Source: Salinibacillus kushneri
GTDB taxonomy: Bacteria; Bacillota; Bacilli; Bacillales; Alkalibacillaceae
Length of the DNA: 64,000 bases
Direction: 5' to 3'
Assembly: GCF_900111405.1 (NCBI RefSeq)
Contig: NZ_FOHJ01000002.1
Span: 124,001-188,000 of the forward strand
Each line of letters opens with the position of its first letter. Within the stretch, counting starts at the first letter, position 1. Positions 8,823 to 16,956 of the stretch are shown here, in pieces. The notes below the pieces were generated by a model. It did no database searches, was not told the origin of the DNA, and saw nothing but the letters and a program-made list of their open reading frames with translations. The position numbers were made by a program, and so were the translations under genes.

Positions 8823-8961
8823 GGGCTGGGACATAACAAAAAACAATCAATTCAAAAAGAAAACAGTGAACGATTTTATCGAAATATATTTCCGGAGCGT
8901 GCACCAACCATCATTTCTATTTCGTTCGGATTTTTTGATAAAACGCTTTTGTCCCAGCCCC
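8823..8961. repeat. Interspersed repeat with GGGCTGGGACA inverted ends
   Basis: The element begins GGGCTGGGACATAACAAAA and ends AACGCTTTTGTCCCAGCCC, so the outer 11 bases are perfect inverted repeats around about 115 AT-rich bases containing the stretch TTCGTTCGGATTTTTTGAT. I recall similar GGCTGGGACA-bounded sequences in several Bacilli, where they recur between genes; only one copy is in this window. The short frame across 8821-9141 is not a gene. The rest of the gap to 9219 holds nothing I recognise. Confidence 0.6.
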
Positions 8962-9218
8962 TTCCACTCTCAGGATTTTTTAAGTTTCAAAAACTTCTTT
9001 CCGTTCCTCGTTATTAAATATTCCCTTCTATATAGATCTAAATCTCCTATGTATTATCCTAAATCCTTTGGCAACCCAACTGAAAGTGAGTATACTTTCC
9101 TCTTTACCTCACCTTACATTATACAAAAGCAAATCTTATAAAAAGGTCGTTTAACATGAGTAGGCTAAAGCTATTGCGTAAAAACTAAGCTTAGACAAAA
9201 TATAGGGAGGAAAGTGTA

Positions 9219-9512
9219 ATGCCTATTCAAAACGACCACGAAATTCAAAAGCTGCATGAAATGTCTGAGCAATTGGAAAACGCTGCTCAACAAGCAGTAA
9301 ATGATGCCAATCCTGAAGAAATGAAAAGAATTCAAAAACAATTACGCAAGGTACAAGATCAAATACAGGAAGCACGAGGGAAGGCGATAAATGGTAATGG
9401 GGGTTCAGGTGAGCCATTATTTGATGCCCAAATGCGTGTAGAAGAAAGTCAGCACCGAATGGAGAGAGCGATTAATAATATAAGTGCCAATCAAAATGAT
9501 GTCCAACCGTAA
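9219..9512 (+). CDS. Small charged coiled-coil protein, unknown function
   Basis: The 97-residue protein follows AGGGAGGAAAGTGTA and starts MPIQNDHEIQKLHEMSEQ. Residues 6-58 are a heptad-like helical stretch rich in Glu, Gln, Lys and Ala; a GNGGSG linker is followed by a second helix with AQMRVEESQHRMERAINN. There is no signal peptide or membrane helix. Such small helical proteins are common among sporulation-linked genes of Bacillaceae, but nothing here proves that. It ends before a good terminator. Confidence 0.7.
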   Translation: MPIQNDHEIQKLHEMSEQLENAAQQAVNDANPEEMKRIQKQLRKVQDQIQEARGKAINGNGGSGEPLFDAQMRVEESQHRMERAINNISANQNDVQP

Positions 9513-9572
9513 TAATCATCGTTTTATCAGTATGTAGAAGAGAATGTTTTCTTTAGGCCATACAGGTTCATC

Positions 9573-9606
9573 GTCCATCATTTCTCTAAAATGATGGACT
9601 TTTTTT
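9573..9606 (+). terminator. Intrinsic terminator
   Basis: GTCCATCATT pairs perfectly with AATGATGGAC and seven T follow. It lies 60 bases after the small coiled-coil gene. Confidence 0.88.
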
Positions 9607-9727
9607 ATCCTATCCTTGTCCTTTCCTTTCTTTTTAATCTGTAAATCCCGTTGATAGACTGATGCTCTGATTCTACTGTTCCTATCATACTAGTGGAATT
9701 ATACATAGTTTATATACGATAGCCCTT

Positions 9728-9754
9728 ACAGGAAGGGGGATATTGCATATAGTG
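9728..9754 (+). promoter_or_regulatory. Candidate sigma-K-type promoter
   Basis: AC at 9728-9729, a 16-base spacer and CATATAGTG at 9746-9754 approximate the sigma-K pattern (AC, about 16 bases, CATANNNTA). It lies about 35 bases before the DUF2642 start codon. The motif is short and can occur by chance; the call rests partly on the idea that the two downstream proteins are spore-surface proteins. Confidence 0.3.
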
Positions 9755-9787
9755 AAGTGAAATCTATTATAGAAAGGGAGGATATAA

Positions 9788-10165
9788 ATGGCTTTAACGG
9801 ATAGACAAAGAACTCTCTTACGGATGTTTAATCAGATGATGTTACAAAATCTACCCGTAAATAATACTAATGGAACCACTGAAAATAATTTATCTGACTT
9901 AGTAGACTTTAATTTTGATTTGGACGTTAGCTTGGGTGGTAATGATGGTGCTAATGGAGACGATGATGCTGGTGCAGACACTCCTGCAACCATAAGAGAC
10001 GTGCTAGTAGATTTAACTAATGAATCGGTTGAGGTTACGACAACCTTTGGTCCAGTATCCGGAACTTTGATTGCTGTAGAAGATGATTATATTGCTCTTA
10101 TTGATAGTGCTGGTGATACAGTGCTGGTTCCAATTAATCAAATTGAATATGTAAGTGAATTATAA
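9788..10165 (+). CDS. DUF2642-type protein, possible spore-surface protein
   Basis: This 125-residue protein has a helical start, a low-complexity acidic linker (about residues 38-66, many Asp, Gly and Asn) and a C-terminal beta-rich domain VEVTTTFGPVSGTLIAVEDDYIALID that matches the DUF2642/LSm-like fold of YuzF-like Bacillus proteins. It is the first of two neighbouring DUF2642 genes, 16 bases apart. GGGAGGATATAA precedes the ATG. The function is unknown; a coat or exosporium role is inference from relatives and the promoter candidate. Confidence 0.7.
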   Translation: MALTDRQRTLLRMFNQMMLQNLPVNNTNGTTENNLSDLVDFNFDLDVSLGGNDGANGDDDAGADTPATIRDVLVDLTNESVEVTTTFGPVSGTLIAVEDDYIALIDSAGDTVLVPINQIEYVSEL

Positions 10166-10181
10166 AAGGAGGGTGTGTAGG

Positions 10182-10397
10182 ATGTTTCAAGATACCTTTG
10201 CAGGGGAATTAGCGACACGTTTAGGTTCAAGAGTAGAAGTAGCGACAGATAGTAATTTAATTGAGGGAGTCTTAGCAACAGTAACCAGTGAATTAATTCT
10301 GGTTATTGATGTAATGAGTGGTTATGGACAAAATAATAAGATCTATCTGTCCTTAGATGCCGTTAACTATATTACCTTCACTTCCGCAGCGGCATAA
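10182..10397 (+). CDS. Second small DUF2642-type protein
   Basis: The 71-residue protein is essentially one LSm-like domain: GSRVEVATDSNLIEGVLATV followed by ILVIDVMSG and a conserved-looking SLDAVNYITF end. The ATG at 10182 has AAAGGAGGGTGTG just upstream; a longer frame starting at 10155 would overlap the previous gene and has no ribosome binding site. With the preceding gene it forms a two-gene unit that ends at a strong terminator. The sequence parallels the C-terminal domain of its neighbour, suggesting duplication. Confidence 0.7.
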   Translation: MFQDTFAGELATRLGSRVEVATDSNLIEGVLATVTSELILVIDVMSGYGQNNKIYLSLDAVNYITFTSAAA

Positions 10398-10436
10398 ATA
10401 GGAAGTAGATTAAATCTTTTACGAAAAAATAGATCT

Positions 10437-10469
10437 AAAAAGGCGACTCTTTATAGAGTCGCCTTTTTA
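10437..10469 (+). terminator. Strong intrinsic terminator
   Basis: AAAAAGGCGACTCT pairs perfectly with AGAGTCGCCTTTTT around a TTAT loop. It closes the DUF2642 pair. Confidence 0.93.
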
Positions 10470-10528
10470 TGGTAGGGAGTGATAATATGGAAGCTTTGTC
10501 GATAAAATTTTCGGAATGACCAAGTTCA

Positions 10529-10588
10529 GCGCCAGTGAAAAGCAACCAGAGAGACTTCCTTTATTTTCGTATGTTGCTAAACTGGCGC
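10529..10588. other. Long imperfect hairpin in intergenic DNA
   Basis: GCGCCAGT (10529-10536) pairs with ACTGGCGC (10581-10588), and further in AGCAAC pairs with GTTGCT, leaving a loop of about 25 bases. The stem is GC-rich and has no T-run on either side, so it does not look like an ordinary terminator. It lies between the converging DUF2642 unit and the Gfo/Idh gene. The remaining bases of the gap from 10470 to 10716 show nothing further. Confidence 0.45.
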
Positions 10589-10716
10589 CTCCCTCTTTTG
10601 TTCTATCTATCATTTATGAAATTTTCACATCCCTGTAAATAAGGGCTACTGGTCATGATTTACCAGTTTGTAACATACAATCATTTTTGAATGGTATTGA
10701 TGTGTCTAGTCGTGGA

Positions 10717-11622
10717 TTAATGCTGATAAATGGCCTCGCTTATTTCTTGACTTATTTGTAAGGCTATCAAACCATCTACTCCTGAAACAGAAGGATTTTT
10801 ATCCGATTTAATACAGTCAATAAAGTCAATTAACTGAAGCTTCAATGGCTGAATTTCGTTATCAAAGGCAATCGTTTTGGTAATATAATGATTGGATAGT
10901 ATAATCCTGCCAGCTAAGATATCCGCTTCAATTAAAGCATTTTCTGTTAGAATACTTATCCTCCTAATTTTTCTCTGGGATTTGAAGCTTGCCGTTAATT
11001 GGGCAATGACACCTTTTGAGGATTTAGCGATAACGGTTGCGTACTTCGGTGTGTTTTCGATGATTTTTCCCAACGTATAAAAGTCTATCATTTCATCTTG
11101 AAGAAGTTCACGTACCAGATATAAATCATGAATCATTAAATCTTTTACCACATCGACATCTTTTATTTTCTCATCATACGGACTCATTCTATGAAAGTCT
11201 ACACCAATTATTTTTTCATTTTTCAGTTCCTGCGAAAGAATTTGAATAAGTGGGTTAAAAAGTTCAATGTGTCCGACCTGTAGTTTGACACCAGCTTGTG
11301 AGGCTTCGGAGATTAAATGTTCTGCGTTTTCTAATGTGTCTGTGATCGGTTTTTCCATGAGCATGTGGACATGATGTTTCACACAAAGTAAGCCAATGTC
11401 GTAATGAAGTTCAGTCGGTACTGCGATACTAACTGCATCAACAGATTCAAGGAGATTAGGTAATGATTGAAATTTCTTTACTTTATACTTTTTAGCAATC
11501 CTTTGGGTTTTTTCTTCGTCACGATCGTAAATTCCAACGAGTTTGCAATGATCTCTCATAGATAAATACGTTTTAACATGATTTTCCCCCATATTTCCTG
11601 TTCCTATTACACCGACTTTCAT
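10717..11622 (-). CDS. Gfo/Idh/MocA oxidoreductase, WbpB/WlbA-like UDP-sugar 3-dehydrogenase
   Basis: The 301-residue protein starts with the Rossmann motif VGVIGTGNMGENH and has the family EKP motif (MEKPITDT, about residue 94) and MIHDLYL, where the His acts in catalysis in this family. Family knowledge: WbpB/WlbA oxidises C3 of UDP-N-acetylglucosaminuronic acid. The assignment here follows from the company it keeps: acyltransferase, aminotransferase, 6-dehydrogenase and 2-epimerase genes lie within 14 kb. It is divergent from the glycosyltransferase at 11766. The start at 11622 is chosen for AGAAGGAG eight bases upstream. A CATAAGATA motif on its strand at 11657-11665 resembles a sigma-K -10 box. 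Confidence 0.75.
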   Translation of the reverse strand: MKVGVIGTGNMGENHVKTYLSMRDHCKLVGIYDRDEEKTQRIAKKYKVKKFQSLPNLLESVDAVSIAVPTELHYDIGLLCVKHHVHMLMEKPITDTLENAEHLISEASQAGVKLQVGHIELFNPLIQILSQELKNEKIIGVDFHRMSPYDEKIKDVDVVKDLMIHDLYLVRELLQDEMIDFYTLGKIIENTPKYATVIAKSSKGVIAQLTASFKSQRKIRRISILTENALIEADILAGRIILSNHYITKTIAFDNEIQPLKLQLIDFIDCIKSDKNPSVSGVDGLIALQISQEISEAIYQH

Positions 11623-11765
11623 AAATAATTCTCCTTCTATAAATGATTGCACATGATATCTTATGCATAAGCGAGGAATTGAGGTAGACTGCCATAATGA
11701 AAGATTTAAAATTGGCTCTAGTCCTGTAATTAATAGATTTTAATAGGGAGGGAGGAGCATAACGA

Positions 11766-12692
11766 TTGGTAAATATCCTATTTATTGCAGAGGATACATC
11801 CGGATTACTTTATAAGAACTTTTCCTATTTAGAAGAGGAGCTTTCGAAAATAGTAAATATCAAGATATGGAGAAAATCAGGCCATATACGCTCTATTCTC
11901 AAAAAAATAGAAATGGCCCCTGATTTTATTCTCATATTAAATGATATAGATAGACGAATGTCTCCAGTAATTAGAGGGCTTGCACATATTGAGATTCCTA
12001 CGGGGTTATTTGTTAATGATGTACATCGTTTTACAAAGCTTCGAAAAAATTATGTGGATAAAAATCAAATTTCCTATTTGTTCCCAGTTGTTCGAGATAA
12101 ATTTATTGAAACCTATCCAGAGTATCGAAAGAAAATGAAGTGGTTTCCTCACGGTGTCAATATTGAACTGTTTCGGGATTATGGAATAGAAAAAGACATC
12201 CCTTTGTTAATGACAGGAGCAGTTAATAACGATTACCCACTAAGGCAAATAATTGTGGAAGCCTATGAGGGGCAACCGGGCTTTATCCACCACCGCCATC
12301 CTGGGTACCGTAGATATAGGGAGGAAGAGGAGAAACAGTATATGATTGGGAAACAGTATGCCAAAGAATTAAATCGTGCAAAGATTATGTTTACTTCACC
12401 ATCTGTATATTACTATCCAGTCTTAAAATATTTTGAAGCACTCGCCTCTAAGACTCTTCTTCTGGCTCCGACCTTTAAAGAATTAGAGGATCTTGGGTTC
12501 GTTCCAGACGTTCATTTTGTGCCGATTCATAAGCATAATTTTAAAGAGAAGGCTGCCTATTTTCTTAAAAATGAGGAAGAACGAATCAAAATTGCAGAAC
12601 AAGGATATCAATTTGTACGAAATCATCATTCTATTCAAGTGCGAGCACGACAACTCGTTAAAAAAATAGAATATATCGTAAGAAGAACGTAA
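11766..12692 (+). CDS. Glycosyltransferase, CgeB-like / GT-B fold
   Basis: The 308-residue protein starts at TTG after GGGAGGGAGGAG. It has a GT-B-like layout: an N-terminal part, then KWFPHGVNIELF, which in this group precedes the C-terminal nucleotide-sugar domain, and a conserved C-terminal KYFEALASKTLLLAP loop that normally contacts the donor. The pattern resembles CgeB-type glycosyltransferases, some of which glycosylate the spore surface in Bacillus. It opens the plus-strand run 11766-14448 and is followed after 17 bases by the WbpD-like acyltransferase. Donor and acceptor are unknown. Confidence 0.75.
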   Translation: MVNILFIAEDTSGLLYKNFSYLEEELSKIVNIKIWRKSGHIRSILKKIEMAPDFILILNDIDRRMSPVIRGLAHIEIPTGLFVNDVHRFTKLRKNYVDKNQISYLFPVVRDKFIETYPEYRKKMKWFPHGVNIELFRDYGIEKDIPLLMTGAVNNDYPLRQIIVEAYEGQPGFIHHRHPGYRRYREEEEKQYMIGKQYAKELNRAKIMFTSPSVYYYPVLKYFEALASKTLLLAPTFKELEDLGFVPDVHFVPIHKHNFKEKAAYFLKNEEERIKIAEQGYQFVRNHHSIQVRARQLVKKIEYIVRRT

Positions 12693-12709
12693 GAAAGGAG
12701 CTAAATAGT

Positions 12710-13390
12710 TTGTCTACCATTCCTGAAAGTGTCAAAGTAGGGCAGAACACAGTGTTTGAAAAGAATGTAACAATCGGTGAAAATGTGGTAATTGGTCATA
12801 ATACCGTGATATTAGAAGGTACTGAAATTGGAGACAACGTCACTATAGGTAGCAATTGTGTACTTGGAATCAAACCAAATGTCAGTGCACGAATGAGAAA
12901 AACCGAGCAAAAGAAAGACAAATTGATCATTGAATCAGGGACGCGTATAGGACATTTAGTATCGATTTATGCTGGAACCCAGATTTCTCAAAACGTTTTT
13001 GTTGGTGATCAAGCGAGTATTCGTGAAAATGTTAGGATTGGCAATACTTCTGTAGTTGGCCGATCAGCTGTAGTTGAACTGAATTCTACTATTGGAAGAG
13101 CCTGTACCATTCAAACGTTAGCCTATATTACCGGGGACACAACCCTGGAGGATGATGTGTTTATTGGTCCATGTGTATCCATGTCCAATGATAAATATAT
13201 GGGGGCAAAACCCTATGAGTTAGAAGGACCATTCATTAAAAAAGGAGCTAAGATTGGCAATAATGCTTCTTTGTTACCGGGGATAATCATTGGTCAGGAA
13301 ACAATTGTAGGAGCGGGATCCGTTGTAACAAAAGATGTTGGCGATTACAAAGTGATTGCTGGAGTTCCTTCTAAGGATATTCATTCTTAA
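12710..13390 (+). CDS. Hexapeptide-repeat acetyltransferase, WbpD-like
   Basis: The 226-residue protein is a left-handed beta-helix built from isoleucine/valine hexapeptides (for example VTIGEN, VVIGHN, TVILEG, VFIGPC), with an insertion at about residues 55-75 and a C-terminal GAGSVVTKDVGDYKVIAGVPSK typical of sugar N-acetyltransferases. In the Wbp pathway WbpD acetylates the 3-amino group of UDP-GlcNAc3NA. It begins with TTG after AAAGGAG and sits between a glycosyltransferase and the epimerase-like gene. The fold is certain; the substrate is inferred from neighbours. Confidence 0.85.
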   Translation: MSTIPESVKVGQNTVFEKNVTIGENVVIGHNTVILEGTEIGDNVTIGSNCVLGIKPNVSARMRKTEQKKDKLIIESGTRIGHLVSIYAGTQISQNVFVGDQASIRENVRIGNTSVVGRSAVVELNSTIGRACTIQTLAYITGDTTLEDDVFIGPCVSMSNDKYMGAKPYELEGPFIKKGAKIGNNASLLPGIIIGQETIVGAGSVVTKDVGDYKVIAGVPSKDIHS

Positions 13391-13425
13391 TTATAAGTAT
13401 ATGTTACTTGAAGAAGGTGAGGAAA

Positions 13426-14448
13426 TTGGACTCGAACAAGATAAAGGATATTAAAGTAGTGATGCATGATCATTTAGAAGGAGTGGGGAAACAGATTGGA
13501 AATGAGTTTTACATCCCTATTTCTTTACTTGAGCAAGGGTATGAGGCTGAGAAAGAGTGGAGGGAAAAAGACCAGCAACTACACCTTCACGTAACAAAGG
13601 CAAGATTCAGTGAAATATCAAGTTATCAGTCACATGGGAATTATTTACACTTTGATAAAAACAGCGTGGAAAACTGGAATGTACGTTATGATTATTCTGG
13701 TATTCCAAAGACCGTATACTCGTTTGGGGAATACTATAATCCTTCAACCATAGCTCAATATGGTCTTCAGCATTATAGTTTATATTTAAAAAATAATGAT
13801 GCACAAAGCAAAAATAAATTTTTAAATGTAGCCAAATGGTTTCTGGACAAACAGGATGTTCGAGGAGGATGGGCCTATTCCTTTGACCTTCCGTATTTTC
13901 CCAGCAGGAATTTAGAAGTAAAGAGACCATGGTATTCCTCTATTGGTTTAGGAATGGCCATGTCTGTTTTGGCGCGTGCCTCATATCTAACAAAGGATGA
14001 GCAATACAATAGTTGTGCTTTGCGGGCAACGAAGCTATTTAGAACCCCTGCACCTCAAGGGGTATTAGCGAAGTTTGAAAACAAATTTTCCTTTTATGAG
14101 GAATGTCCAACGAATCCTCCATCTTATATCTTGAATGGTTTTATGTATTCTCTGATTGGATTGTATGATGTATACAAGGCAACTGGTAATCGATTATGTC
14201 AACGGTTATATAACCAGGGAATTGTGACGCTAAAAAGAATGCTTCCTTTATATGATTTAGGCAACCGAACGGCTTATGATTTAACACATTATACTACGGA
14301 TGGAGGGTATCCAAATGTAGCAAAATGGGGGTATCATATTACACATATTCATTTACTGTCTGCCTTATATTCCATTGAAAATGATCAAAAGATGAAGACA
14401 ATCTTATTAAGATGGAAGGATTACTTAAAAGGAATACGGGCAAAATGA
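13426..14448 (+). CDS. D-glucuronyl C5-epimerase-like protein
   Basis: About 340 residues. The C-terminal two thirds carry features of the D-glucuronyl C5-epimerase C-terminal domain: YGLQHYSLYL, GGWAYSFDLPYF, SYILNGFMYSLIGLYD, then AYDLTHYT, PNVAKWGYHITHIHLL. In known members this (alpha/alpha) barrel enzyme flips C5 of uronic acid residues inside a polymer. There is no signal peptide or membrane helix, so it should act in the cytoplasm. TTG at 13426 is chosen because AAGGTGAGG precedes it; another in-frame TTG lies at 13408. Its presence beside uronate-forming genes suggests that it epimerises a uronic acid in the product. A strong terminator follows. Confidence 0.78.
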   Translation: MDSNKIKDIKVVMHDHLEGVGKQIGNEFYIPISLLEQGYEAEKEWREKDQQLHLHVTKARFSEISSYQSHGNYLHFDKNSVENWNVRYDYSGIPKTVYSFGEYYNPSTIAQYGLQHYSLYLKNNDAQSKNKFLNVAKWFLDKQDVRGGWAYSFDLPYFPSRNLEVKRPWYSSIGLGMAMSVLARASYLTKDEQYNSCALRATKLFRTPAPQGVLAKFENKFSFYEECPTNPPSYILNGFMYSLIGLYDVYKATGNRLCQRLYNQGIVTLKRMLPLYDLGNRTAYDLTHYTTDGGYPNVAKWGYHITHIHLLSALYSIENDQKMKTILLRWKDYLKGIRAK

Positions 14449-14450
14449 AC

Positions 14451-14497
14451 AAAAGCCAAAAGAGGTGAAGATGTGTTTTCCTCTTTTGGCTTTTTTC
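14451..14497. terminator. Bidirectional terminator between converging genes
   Basis: AAAGCCAAAAGAGG pairs with CCTCTTTTGGCTTT around a loop of 14 bases. A and T tracts flank both sides, so it can serve the epimerase gene on the plus strand and the 2-epimerase gene on the minus strand. Confidence 0.88.
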
Positions 14498-14502
14498 TTG
14501 AT

Positions 14503-15570
14503 TTACTTCTTTGTTAATATCGTTAAAATTTCCTCAGCTGTTTTTCCGGACCCAAATATTTGTGGATACTGGTTTGGAACCTGGAAGGTATTGATAAGAT
14601 TCAGGATTTTATTTTGGTCAGTGCCAGCTAATTGATTCCATCCGAATTGCAGGGTTTCTGTCCATTCGGTTTCATCTCTTAGAGTAATACAAGGAACCTG
14701 AAGCATATAAGCTTCCTTTTGCAAACCGCCTGAATCAGTTAAAACCATTCTTGCTTGTGAAGTAATTGTTAACATATCAAAGTAATCGAAAGGGTCTACA
14801 GTCTTGATCGGATAGGAGAGTAGATTTGTTAAATTAAACTGTTCTATTTTCTTTTTTGTCCGTGGATGAAGTGGGAAAATGACGTTTTTTTCTAATTGCT
14901 GCAAGGTCTTAAGGATGGATTTCAAACGCTCGGGATTATCCGTATTTTCAGCACGATGAATGGTTACCAAATAATAGTCCTTTTTTGATAGATGTAAGGT
15001 TTCTAATATAGAAGAGTGCTGAAAGGCAATATCTTTAAAATATAGAACAGCATCATACATAATATCTCCAGTGATATAGACACCTTCTGTGATTCCTTCT
15101 TTATCTAAGTTTTCGACAGCGGAAGCAGTAGGGCAAAAGAGCCAGCTGGACAGATGGTCTGTTACTTGCCGGTTAATCTCCTCCGGCATTTCTTTGTTAT
15201 AGCTTCGAAGTCCTGCCTCTACATGGGCGATGGGAATATGCAGTTTTGCTGCTGCTAAACTGCCCGCAAGTGTAGTATTCGTATCTCCATAAACCAGTAC
15301 AACATCAGGTTTAACGGATTGTATAATGGTTTCTAATTCTTCAAGCATTTGAGCAGTTTGCTTACCGTGTGACGAAGAACCGACCCCTAAATAATAGTCT
15401 GGTTTTGGCAGCTTTAATTGATTGAAAAAAACGTTGGACATCTTTTCATCATAATGCTGACCTGTATGAACGATTATCTCTGTGATGTCCTGAACCGGTT
15501 GGACTGCTTTAGATAGCATACTTGATTTAATAAATTGAGGACGTGCTCCTACAACTGTTAAGATTTTCAT
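14503..15570 (-). CDS. wecB: UDP-N-acetylglucosamine 2-epimerase, non-hydrolysing (WecB/MnaA/WbpI family)
   Basis: The 355-residue GT-B-fold epimerase shows GARPQFIKSSML at the start, HTGQHYD, the conserved HVEAGLRSYNKEMPEEINR and VLTDSGGLQKEA, which bind UDP-sugar. It converts UDP-GlcNAc to UDP-ManNAc (WecB/MnaA) or, as WbpI, the diacetamido uronic acid from gluco to manno form; sequence alone does not separate these. It is transcribed against its neighbours and ends at a shared terminator. AAAGGGGA lies before the ATG. Confidence 0.9.
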   Translation of the reverse strand: MKILTVVGARPQFIKSSMLSKAVQPVQDITEIIVHTGQHYDEKMSNVFFNQLKLPKPDYYLGVGSSSHGKQTAQMLEELETIIQSVKPDVVLVYGDTNTTLAGSLAAAKLHIPIAHVEAGLRSYNKEMPEEINRQVTDHLSSWLFCPTASAVENLDKEGITEGVYITGDIMYDAVLYFKDIAFQHSSILETLHLSKKDYYLVTIHRAENTDNPERLKSILKTLQQLEKNVIFPLHPRTKKKIEQFNLTNLLSYPIKTVDPFDYFDMLTITSQARMVLTDSGGLQKEAYMLQVPCITLRDETEWTETLQFGWNQLAGTDQNKILNLINTFQVPNQYPQIFGSGKTAEEILTILTKK

Positions 15571-15717
15571 TATATTCCCCTTTCTATTTTTTTATTTCCC
15601 TTTTTGGACATTATTTTTCATTCCTCCTGATAATGAGGATTAATCAGGAAACATGATTTATAATCAACATTAATATAATGAAAAAGGTATTGGATTACGA
15701 ATAAGGAAGGAGCAGGA

Positions 15718-16956
15718 ATGATGGCCAAAAAGGTATGTATGCTGGTCGCTGAACATCCATTTTTAGATGCTAGAATCTTTAAGCGGGAAGCCTTGAGTTT
15801 GAAGAACATGGGCTATGATGTGACCATTGTTGTGCCGAGAAGGAAAGGATATCTTTTTGACATAGATGGAACCCCAATCAAAGATAAATTTCTGCAAAAA
15901 ACATTCACTTATAAAGGTATTACCTTTGTAACGTATAGCTTTGAGGAAAGCAGACCTTTATTAAGCAAGGTATTATCACCTGAATCACAATGGGAACAAG
16001 GCTTTTCCAACCCCCTGACGACTTTAGGAGTTGAGCAGGAAGCAGATATTTATCATGTGCATGAATACTTATCGCTCTTTGCAGGTGTGGGTGTAAAAAG
16101 GATATTAAAAGAAAGAAAAAAAGATGTGAAACTCATTTATGATAGTCATGAATTAACACCTGATCCCCTCGATACAAAAAATTCCAATCATGTAAAAGCG
16201 AACTTGAAAGAAAAGCTTCTTGTTATGCTGAAAAGTGTGGATTATGTGATTACCATTTCTCATTCTATAAAGTCATGGTTTATTTCCCAAAAGCCTGCTT
16301 TACCTGTAGAGGTTATTTATAACTCCCCTCCACTTTCCCGGGATTATTCACCCAAAAGGAATCGGAATCGAGTGATTGCCTGTTATGAAGGAAATATTGA
16401 TAACAAAAGAGGGAATAGAGATAAAATCATAGAGATAACGGAAATTTGCTCTCAGCACATAGATTTTCAATTTAAAATTATAGGCGGAACAAGGTTTGGT
16501 GATTCCTTTAAATTTCCTGATCATTTAAGTGATAACATTAAACAAACAGGCTGGGTGGATTATGATTTGATTTCGAAATATATGAAAGATGTGGATATCG
16601 GCTGGATTGACTATAAAGATATAAAAGAATCCCTAAATCGTTCTTATGCTATGCCGAATAAATTTTTTAGTTATTTGAATAACGGAGTTCCTGTCGTCGT
16701 TAATCGGTGTCATGAAATGGAGGTTTTTATACGGTCTCATAGATGTGGATTGGTCATCGATAAAAAGGATGCCACAGCAAAAGATTATGCCGAGGCCATC
16801 CTTTATTTGTCCCAAAACAAATCCCTGTTAAAGGATATGGGTTTAAATGGCCGAAAAGTCATGGAAGAAGTCTATTGCTGGGAGAAGATGGAGAAGCGTC
16901 TTCAGAATGTTTATCACACCCTATCAGGTCAACAGGGAATATTTTTTACATTTTAG
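15718..16956 (+). CDS. Glycosyltransferase family 4, paralogue 1 of 3
   Basis: The 412-residue GT-B glycosyltransferase opens KKVCMLVAEHPFLDARIFKR and contains VYHVHEYLSLFAG, LIYDSHELTPDP, VITISHSIKSW, EVIYNSPP and the donor-side NKFFSYLNNGVPVVV. Two close paralogues follow at 18891 and 20107 with the same landmarks. It starts after AAGGAAGGAG. Its last four bases overlap the converging epimerase gene. It adds a sugar to the growing glycan; the donor is unknown. Confidence 0.85.
   Translation: MMAKKVCMLVAEHPFLDARIFKREALSLKNMGYDVTIVVPRRKGYLFDIDGTPIKDKFLQKTFTYKGITFVTYSFEESRPLLSKVLSPESQWEQGFSNPLTTLGVEQEADIYHVHEYLSLFAGVGVKRILKERKKDVKLIYDSHELTPDPLDTKNSNHVKANLKEKLLVMLKSVDYVITISHSIKSWFISQKPALPVEVIYNSPPLSRDYSPKRNRNRVIACYEGNIDNKRGNRDKIIEITEICSQHIDFQFKIIGGTRFGDSFKFPDHLSDNIKQTGWVDYDLISKYMKDVDIGWIDYKDIKESLNRSYAMPNKFFSYLNNGVPVVVNRCHEMEVFIRSHRCGLVIDKKDATAKDYAEAILYLSQNKSLLKDMGLNGRKVMEEVYCWEKMEKRLQNVYHTLSGQQGIFFTF

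Noticed and set aside
8821-9141. 106-codon frame
   Set aside because: It crosses the GGGCTGGGACA repeat, has no binding site and a composition unlike the neighbouring proteins.
13426-14448. Heparosan/heparin-like pathway as the main reading of the cluster
   Set aside because: No heparosan synthase (KfiA/KfiC or PmHS type) or sulfotransferase is present; the epimerase-like protein alone does not support it.
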